Positions 56,629 through 64,000 of a stretch of DNA of 64,000 bases are shown piece after piece; the stretch's first letter is position 1, and each line of letters opens with the position of its first letter. This DNA comes from Pseudoscleropodium purum (taxonomy: Eukaryota; Streptophyta; Bryopsida; Hypnales; Brachytheciaceae). The translations under genes were made by a program, and so were the position numbers. The stretch lies in the NCBI GenBank assembly GCA_963969395.1, contig OZ017804.1:1178001-1242000 (forward strand), written 5' to 3'. The notes beneath the pieces were generated by a model. It searched no databases, was not told the origin of the DNA, and worked only from the letters and a program-made list of their open reading frames with translations.

Positions 56629-57790
56629 TCCAAATTGGCTTACTACTCAACCTACAGTCTTCAAATTGGCCTTTACCACTTCACAATTTGATTCTTCCAA
56701 ATTGGTCTTTATAGCTCACTATTTATGGTTCCCTCTTCTAACTTGGCTATATTATCTTAAGGTACAGTAGTGATAGAATCTTCACCTATTTCCTCAATTT
56801 ATTACTTAACTACTACATACTAAATTTCCAATTTGCTCTTGAAGTTTTGGACAATACAGCCAACTTGTAATAATTCTTTTTGCACTCAAAATTTATGAAA
56901 ACAACAACCAAGCAACAATTACTAATGTATCCAAATTAGTTAAAATTAATAAACTATGAGCAACTTGGACTTAAGACATACATGCAAATCAAATCACAAT
57001 TCAAAAACTTGTAACTATACAACTTCCAATTAGAGTTAAACATTCAATATGACTAACAAATGTTCTCTATTATGCTTACATCAAACATATTGGAGCAACT
57101 GAACACAACCCAATTGGAAAAACATAACAAACACATATGCAGAGCAATCAAATCCAATTAGACTTGCTTGCTAAATAAAATACGAACTAGACTCAAACTC
57201 TCAACATGCTAATTCAATCATAAAAATTTCATAATACAATAATTGATTGATTCCCCAATAGGATAATACAATCAAACACTCAAAAGACAAAATTCCACTC
57301 AACATTCAAATACAAAAATATGCAACACAACACGGTCAAAACTAACACATTTCCAATTAAGCTTTCTAAATTTAACATGACACAATTCCAATATCCAACA
57401 ATCAAATAGGTAATTGATTAATTACATTATAATCCACAAAGATAATACAAATTTTTTTTTTGCACAATTCAAATAGGTTTTTAGTGTATCTCATTCTTTA
57501 TTGTCATTGATCTGGTACACAAACTACTCATCCAATTAGCAATACTTACACTATAATATGCAACTACAAAGACAACAAACCACACACAATCGAAGAGAAC
57601 AACCAAATATGGTTGGAATTCACATGCACATCATTGGCAGTGAATAAACTTCCAGTTGGGAAACAAAACCAAATTAGAAATGGAAGGGGAAGGCCACCAA
57701 CTACCACCAATCGATTCACTTGAAGGAATCTCCTAATTTTTCTACTTACTAATTGGTCTCCACTATTCAAAAAACAATCCAAATTGGCCT
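56629..57790. repeat. Array of about 18 dispersed palindromic 11-mers, TCCAAWTTGGA
   Basis: Near-matches start at 56629 (TCCAAATTGGC), 56660, 56696 (TCCAAATTGGT), 56738, 56826, 56859, 56930, 56959, 57024, 57085, 57109 (CCCAATTGGAA), 57152, 57350, 57530, 57650, 57668, 57748 and 57778 (TCCAAATTGGC). The spacing of about 65 bp and the absence of any repeat between motifs mirror the two other arrays. No coding frame. Confidence 0.75.
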
Positions 57791-59980
57791 ACCAAGTTGT
57801 TAATCCAAAAACAATGCTAATTCACCTTATTAGCCACCTAATTGACAACTACCAATCAAATAGGTACATATTGCAAAAAAATTTAAAGTTGACTCAAAAT
57901 TGAAACTTCTATAATATCTACAATAAGTGTGCAATCATTCTTGTCATTTGATAAAAGAATTTTAATTAGATTTCTTGTAAATCAAAGAATTGAATCAATT
58001 TGAAAATTGGAGCCTAAAGCTCTATAAATCAACAAGATTTCTACATAGTTGCACCCAAAATATAAAAAGATTATACCCACCTTTGAAGACCCTTCTTCTT
58101 GGCATCCATAAAGACATAAACTCCATCTTAATTCAAACTCCTCTGGTGGCAATAAAATTGCCATGCTTGACCACCCAGTCAAAAGGCTAGTTGACTTACT
58201 AGATCTGCCTTGTTCAAAGCATTCAAGCATTGAATTGGTGTCATAATATTTTGTGGGTAGGTTTGAAATGAAATGGGACCTTTAATGTGGAAATGCTTTT
58301 CAAATAACTTCTTAAACTCTCAAACAATCCTAATGCCCCTAAACCTATTCCCCAATTTTGCTTTTTATCCGATCCCTACTTATATCCTTCAATTCCTAAG
58401 ATAACTTAGAAACTCCCATAGTAAGCTTTGACCTAGATTGTCTTATGGACAATGCCTTCAAATGTTTTGAATTTTTTCTACAAGGTAGATCAACTAACCA
58501 AGTCTTGACATGCCAAATTTTAATTTAATCCAAATTATTCTCCAACTTTAGTGGACATTTTCCTACTACTAATTTTTTGCCCTTCTAAAATATCCTAAGC
58601 TTGCACATCTGAATTTGACCTACTGAACCTTATGTACAATATCTCCAAATGCTCTTAATTTTTTCTACAAAGTAGATTAACTTATCAACTCCTCACATGA
58701 AAATTTTTAGCTTAATTTGACATACTTTTCAACTTTGGTGAACATTTCTCCATTACTCACTTTTATTTAGTTTTGCAAAACACAAAACAATATCCTCTAT
58801 ATCAATGCTTTCTTCAATATAAAATCATCAACAAATATACAAGTTTGTACCCAAATGCATCCTTCACTTCCAAAACACCAAAAAACAAGAGAAAGAGACA
58901 CACACTAAACCTTACTTCTAAGTAGCCACCACAACCCAAGGCAACTAGCCACCAACTAACCTTGATTCTAACCCCTCTATCCTAGTTCAACTACTAACCA
59001 ACCGGTTATCAATCAACGATTAATAAAAATAACTAACAACAAAGTATTCAACAATAAACACTTCTTTTTAACAAATGATGATGCTAATTTAACTAATAGA
59101 CAACCTATATCACAACACGACTTGATCCAAACAATCTTCTTCATAGCCATGATCCTTGTTCATTGAAACTAATAAACAATCAATTGAAACTCAATCTACT
59201 CAAGCTACTCAACAACTTTCGAGGACCATATCTTTTGATCTTCCTATCCAAATTCTATTTCATTTTAGAAGGAAAACTTGTAGTTACATGTATATTCATT
59301 CCAAATTCTAATAACATACATTGAGAATTGAATTCACGCAATGCTATCCAAGTTCTCAAATGCCCACTAAATCGACAATTGTGCTTTAGAGGTAAAAAGA
59401 GATATCAAAACTCATTCAATATAGTTGTACAAATAAATTACCAATTATTCCTATGAATATGAATTGTCTATTCCTCTTTGGACAAAACACTATCACGTTT
59501 CAATATACTATTGTATTCTTGTCTAGCTTCAAAGTTACAGGAAATTTATAGTAGAAAGTGTGATTGTAGTCCAAATTTTTTATTACTATTTTATTGATTT
59601 AAATTTGGTATAAATTACATTGTTAAAACAAAAAATATATATACAAAATTTTCCAAATGTGGCTACCTCAACCAAACTTTTGGAACCATGCCTTTGAAAA
59701 ATGAAAATAAGAAAGAAAGTCAAAAATTAGAATTTTGTTCTTGCTCTAACTAGTCTTTCTTTCCAACACCGGTGATTCCTTACAATACCTACAAGTGTTC
59801 TTCAGGGTTGTGAAATTGCATCTTTGTTCCAAATTTCTATCTTCCCTCCAAAATTTCCAATTTGGAGTGTAAAGTGCATTAGTAACTATATTTTATTTTA
59901 AAAAATTGTATAATTTTTTTGTGTAATTTTGTCTTTTAGTGAACTTTTGAAGTAGTTTCTTTTCATTGTCCAATGTCTAG
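57791..59980. other. AT-rich stretch, no gene recognised
   Basis: A composition of strand-asymmetric, A/C-rich runs (AACAACCAA-type) continues from the array to about 59250. No gene or terminal repeat identified. Confidence 0.4.
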
Positions 59981-60354
59981 GGGAGCCAACCCATCTCCAA
60001 CCACTTAAACAATTACAGACATGTAGAGTGCTAATTTTCTAAATGCAAAATTTTTTCCTTACATAGAAATAGATTTTAAAAGGACTACATAATTTTTCAA
60101 ATTTTTTTTAACTCTAAATATAATTATTATGAATTTTTTAGTCAAATTGTACTATACGACCTATACTAGTGATGTAGGCTTTTCTATTTCCAACCATGGG
60201 CTAGTTGCAAATCAACCAAGGACTGATTGCAATATTGAAAGCCTCGCAACCAATCATCATATGCTACAACCACCCTTGGAACTACACCACAACTTCACAG
60301 AATTGGAACAACCTACAAATTGGAAATGGAAGGTGATCAAAAATGGGTCAGCCC
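59981..60354. mobile_element. Family K TIR element, copy 2
   Basis: 374 bp. Left GGGAGCCAACCCATCTCCAA (continuing CCAC), right (reverse complement) GGGCTGACCCATTTTTGATC (continuing ACC). The terminal pattern matches the better-preserved copy at 61957-62391. Confidence 0.55.
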
Positions 60355-60387
60355 TATAAATTTGAGTTTCCATGTATCCATTAAAGT

Positions 60388-60658
60388 CATTAGAAGAGGG
60401 TTTTTTTTGGAGGGGGGCGAGAGGGGTGTTTTAGGCCTCTATTTCCTGCAATTCCCCTCACAATTAAAGAACGCTAGGCTGTCAAAAAAATTCAAATATT
60501 TTTTTTCAAATTCTTAATATGAAAAAAAAAATGAAAAAAAAAATGACATGACAATCACTATGCCACGTCAGACAATAGCTACCATGAATTTTGACAGGTT
60601 GAGAACCTTGGGGAACTCACAGTCCTCCAGACTAGATAAACTAGACTCTCCTATAATG
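60388..60658. mobile_element. Family D MITE, copy 6
   Basis: 271 bp. Left CATTAGAAGAGGG, right (reverse complement) CATTATAGGAGAGTC. The inverted match extends outward into AAAGT/ACTTT. The centre reads ATGCCACGTCAGACAATAGC. Confidence 0.75.
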
Positions 60659-60831
60659 ACTTTTGAATGCGCTTCCAATGATAGAGATTTCAAGTTCTAA
60701 TGACGAAGGAGTTCAAATTTGGAGGTCTATTTGGCGGGGCCAATTCCGGCGTCCATTGAGGATGCCCCAACCCAACATCCAGCACCCACTGCTTAGCAAG
60801 ACGAAGCTTCTTGGAAACTCACTTCACTTAA

Positions 60832-61050
60832 GCCGCTGCCTTGGTTCCAGTTTCTTCTCCAGTACAGCATCAGAAAATGCCTTCGGACAATTTAATTACA
60901 CCATGCTCCGACGATTTGACAACAGGACGAAGGCACAACCAATTAAATGAGGCAGGAGACACTCTGGATTGGTCCACCGGTTCTTACTTAAGATCACTTG
61001 AGGAACGTTTAATACTGCTGCCTTTTCTTGGAGGTTTTATTATTGATTGA
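60832..61050 (+). CDS. Possible 3'-terminal exon of an unidentified gene
   Basis: An open plus-strand frame of 72 codons from 60832 to the TGA at 61048-61050, reading VPVSSPVQHQKMPSDNLITP, later GDTLDWSTGSYLRSLEERLI and ending LPFLGGFIID. Balanced GC in an AT-rich setting and a mixed, non-repetitive composition make it look like real coding sequence, and an acceptor-like TTCACTTAAG precedes it. No family recognised and no upstream exon found. It may instead belong to the retroelement that follows. Confidence 0.25.
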   Translation, partial: AAALVPVSSPVQHQKMPSDNLITPCSDDLTTGRRHNQLNEAGDTLDWSTGSYLRSLEERLILLPFLGGFIID

Positions 61051-61563
61051 TTCAGAGGGTCAATTAAGGTGGGAGGTCTATAAACTGACCATTTAAGAGC
61101 TGGAACTGATTTTGGGGATGTAAATATTTTTCAAATATTTTTCAGTAAAATTTCCTTCAAAGACATGTAGAATTAGCATCTAACCCAAGCTGTTTCATAT
61201 TTTTTGGAGCTCGGTGGAATTAGTTGTGAAATTTTGAAGCTGAAGTCATAGGGCTCTAGTAGCATCCACCTCCTAAAATGTACATTGTTTGTATATGGTC
61301 AAAGGCTCTAAAAAAGCAATGTATAAGTGTAGTATACATTTAAGGAGGTAAGTGCTTTTAGAGCCTATGCGGTTTTAGAACCTCTGACCTTAGTAAGGTA
61401 AGGTGTTCTCAAGGGGGTACCATTGCTAAAAACAAGCGACCTCTAATATAGAGGTACATTTTACTTTTTTCAGTGTACTAAAAGTATAAATTTTCAAGAG
61501 ATGATTGTTGTTAGTGACCACTGTGTTTCAACTTCAAAAATTCATAACAAATTGATACGGTAG

Positions 61564-61842
61564 CAAGGAACTTTCTGTGATGGAGTTCTTCGGAAGTTCA
61601 ATGGTATTAGTGGAATCTGGTCAGTCTTAAGCTCTGTCATTTTGTGGACACTTTGGATCAAATGTAACAAAGCAGTTTCCAATGACACTTTACGGCACCA
61701 AGTGAAGCAATTCCAATGGATCTGGTTGGAGCTTGTCCATTACAGACATGTGGAGTGGGACAAGAGCAAGACAACCATCTTGAAGCAGCCCGGCACTGCA
61801 GTTGCTGTTTTGTGGTGGTTTGAACTTCAGTGGTGTTTGTAA
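61564..61842 (+). pseudogene. C-terminal fragment of a LINE-like (non-LTR) polyprotein
   Basis: One open frame reading GIWSVLSSVILWTLWIKCNK, then FQWIWLELVHYRHVEWDKSK, and a TAA at 61840. The pattern W-x-L-x-x-x-x-L-W-x-x-W-I-x-x-N near the C-terminus, followed by a second Trp/Tyr-rich helix ending W-x-K, recalls the zinc-knuckle-region ends of plant LINE polyproteins (family knowledge, moderate). The reverse transcriptase part is absent, so the copy is 5'-truncated. Its 3' UTR runs to the hairpin and A-rich tail at 62573-62612 and is interrupted by a K element. Confidence 0.5.
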
Positions 61843-61956
61843 TGCCATCATCATGATGGTGGTCAATGGGAATCCTCAGTGGTCACTTCAATAGTCAGGC
61901 CCAGGGCTGGCTTTGTGTTTAAACTTCTTTAGGTTTCATGTGCTAGTGGTAGAGTA

Positions 61957-62391
61957 GACAACCCATTTCCGACCACGCCCCATTTCCACAGAATAGGTTG
62001 CTCAATTTTCAATCATAGCTCTATTCATATTACACTCACATGTGTTTATATTATAGGTCACCCACTGCACGATCTGCAAAAATGTCCAAGTACTAGTGTA
62101 CATTGAAACATAGAATGATCATGGCATGTACATTGAAAGTCATAATTAGGACATACATCAATTTTGTAACCACCTTATGGTTGGAATTACAACAACCTAC
62201 ATAATAAGAATAAGTGTTATAGAATCTGAGGGAAAAAAATTCACAATAATTTCAATTTTGACCCAAAAAATGTAATTTTTTTTAATCCTCTTTAAAATCA
62301 ATTTGCCGACATGGGAAAAATATTTTCCTGAATACACCATGAGTGTAGCTATGCTGAATTCCTTGAGTGGTCGGAAATGGGTCGTCATCCC
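61957..62391. mobile_element. Family K TIR element, copy 1, inside the LINE 3' region
   Basis: Left GACAACCCATTTCCGACCAC. The right end reverse-complemented is GGGATGACGACCCATTTCCG followed by ACCAC. Nineteen of 20 bases of the GACRACCCATTTCCGACCAC core are inverted. The interior is AT-rich and non-coding. Target duplication not resolved. Confidence 0.75.
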
Positions 62392-62572
62392 ATAAGCGGC
62401 TTCACCACTCTGTCCTGGCTTCTCTTTTCTCTTACTTACGCAGCTTAGTCTTGACTTCTGACTTTCTGATTGTGTTGCCCAGGCCGTTTGCAGTAGAATG
62501 TTTATATTTTTACTCTTGCAGTAAAGGGTTCTCCTTTATTTGTATTGGAAAAAAAATTCATAATAAATGTGG

Positions 62573-62612
62573 AATGAAATCTTGTTTCATTTGTTTCAAA
62601 AATTAAAAAAAA
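62573..62612 (+). repeat. Retroposon 3' hairpin tail with A-rich end
   Basis: AATGAAATCTTGTTTCATTT, then GTTTCAAAAATTAAAAAAAAAA. It lies about 300 nt (K element excluded) downstream of the LINE-like stop codon and is followed directly by an A-run, which ties this recurrent motif to a retroposon 3' end. Confidence 0.65.
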
Positions 62613-64000
62613 AAATTCATTACAAATTCCACAAAGGTCCAAAAAATATGAAACTACTTGCATTGGATACTTGCATTGGATACTGATTCCATTTTTCATC
62701 CTGCAAAAATGTACTGAAAGTTTAGCTTCCCCAAATGCAATCAGCTCTTAAAAGGTTAGTTTAAGAGTAGACTACTTTATGTTGATACGTATCTGTAAAG
62801 ATGCCTCACATGTTAGGTTCTGCATCATAGAAAAGGAGAGAAACTTCTCTGACTGTTTCCTTGGACTACACAATATCAGCCAAATTCTAAGCTCTTTTTT
62901 TTTTGTTCGACGTTGGAATGCAAAAGAAAATGTTGAAGAATTTGCACATTGGTATATGCTTAAGTGAAGTACATATCAAATTCAAGTGGTTGCATAATTT
63001 TGAGAGGTATAATAGATTTGTTATAAAATCTTGAAGGTGATAGTGACTTTATAATTTTGAGGCTGTTGGTTTAATCTAGATGATTATAGAATTTATCTTA
63101 TACACATTGAGAAATGATATTCATGGTATTAGAATGTTGTCCAATAAGAAGTATGTTAAATTGAACAAAATTTTATCAATTGCAAAAACTACCCCTCTAC
63201 AAATTTAGCACCTTCACATTATGATAAATAGATCCATTTATCATTGAAAGTCGTCTCCAACACTATTTTGATATCCTTCTCTTGCTTACCATTTTCACTA
63301 CTATAATTCACCGTATGTAACAACATTTGTAGTGGCATTTAAAGAGCGAAATACAAAAATTTTATTCCATGATTGACATTCAACTTTGCTATATAAACAA
63401 TGTTTTCAAACATGTTTGCTTCAAAATGATGCAGATTTTTATTTAAGTAATTTCCAAAATATTCAATTTTGCTAAAAAAATATAAGTTAACAAAGCATCT
63501 TCCTAAACATGGCTAAAAGTTGCTACCAATCCTTCAAACATTGCTAAAGCATCTTTCAAACGTTGTTACAATGTTACTATGAATATTTCAAACATTGTCA
63601 ATAATCCCCCCACCCCTCCCCCCCAAATTCTAGTAATATAATTGGAACTAAATATTTTGGATAGTCTCCTTATTTCTTTCCATCCAAGAGTTGAACACAT
63701 TATTTTGTAGGTCATGGAATTGGTCCTAGGTGTGAATTTACACCACAAAACTTATACATAATCATGGTTATCAATGTAACTTTCATAATTTTATGAGTGC
63801 CATTAGTTTTGTGTGAATAAGAGCTTTTTGCAATGGAATTGAATTTCTAGGATGGTAATGACATATTAAAAGGGCATCTCCTTCCAAACAGTCCCTCGAA
63901 TACAATCAATATTGGTCTCTTATTATTTCCAGTCCCACCATTATCTTTTGCAAACTAAACAAGTTGGCAAAATATGAAAGATTTGCAATTTGGCTTACAA
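62613..64000. other. AT-rich stretch, no gene seen
   Basis: A partial tail-like word (TTGCAATGGAATTGAATTTC) at 63829 and a TTTCAAACATTG word repeated three times at 63534-63600. Nothing else supported. Confidence 0.45.

Overview
This window looks like a gene-poor, AT-rich stretch of a large streptophyte (plant-lineage) nuclear genome. The one host gene I can identify with confidence starts at the left edge on the minus strand. It is a two-exon 5' part of a plant GATA transcription factor (GATA26/27-like), with a C-X2-C-X18-C-X2-C zinc finger, a GT-AG intron of about 160 bp and plant-like flanking residues. The species cannot be named from sequence alone. The abundance of TTAA-flanked elements is not what I would expect of a typical seed plant, so a non-seed plant or charophyte-type alga is a guess only.

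Layout. 1-4230: GATA gene and a balanced-GC leader/promoter island. 4231-36300: mostly DNA-transposon derivatives. A family of about 0.9-1.2 kb elements (family A, nine copies, 8.6 kb in total) has TTAA ends and CCCCTAAA-type inverted termini, like non-autonomous piggyBac elements. It lies among other TTAA elements (families B, C, I, L), a TSD-less small MITE family (D), a Ty3/gypsy integrase relic (18640-19545), tandem repeats, and short islands of balanced GC that carry microsatellites and a recurrent retroposon-like 3' hairpin. 37378-39352: an array of about 25 copies of a palindromic 11-mer (GACAAWTTGTC). 40728-46375: nested transposons, namely two CACTA-type elements (one carrying a nested 163-bp foldback), a 347-bp near-perfect foldback, a tRNA-derived SINE, a Tc1-like transposase pseudogene broken by a D element, and a pogo/DDE_1-like transposase pseudogene broken by a CACTA element. 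50898-51842: family A again. 52780-53680 and 56629-57790: two more palindromic-motif arrays, each with a different 11-mer (TGCTTWAAGCA, TCCAAWTTGGA). 59981-62612: a second small-TIR family (K, two copies), another D element, an unrecognised coding-like exon, and the 3' end of a LINE-like element interrupted by K.

Main point of interest: three separate arrays share one architecture, a 5+W+5 palindrome scattered about every 60-75 bp over 0.9-2 kb, but each uses a different motif. Two of them also share a CCAATSATTGG side motif. This resembles arrays recognised by element-encoded DNA-binding proteins with family-specific specificity, as in Arabidopsis VANDAL/VANC. Second: the TTAA family, with a natural empty-site/filled-site pair inside the window, and a MITE family whose insertions in two coding relics rebuild an in-frame sequence with no target-site duplication.

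All calls come from reading the sequence. Repeat boundaries are exact where termini or duplications were seen and approximate elsewhere.
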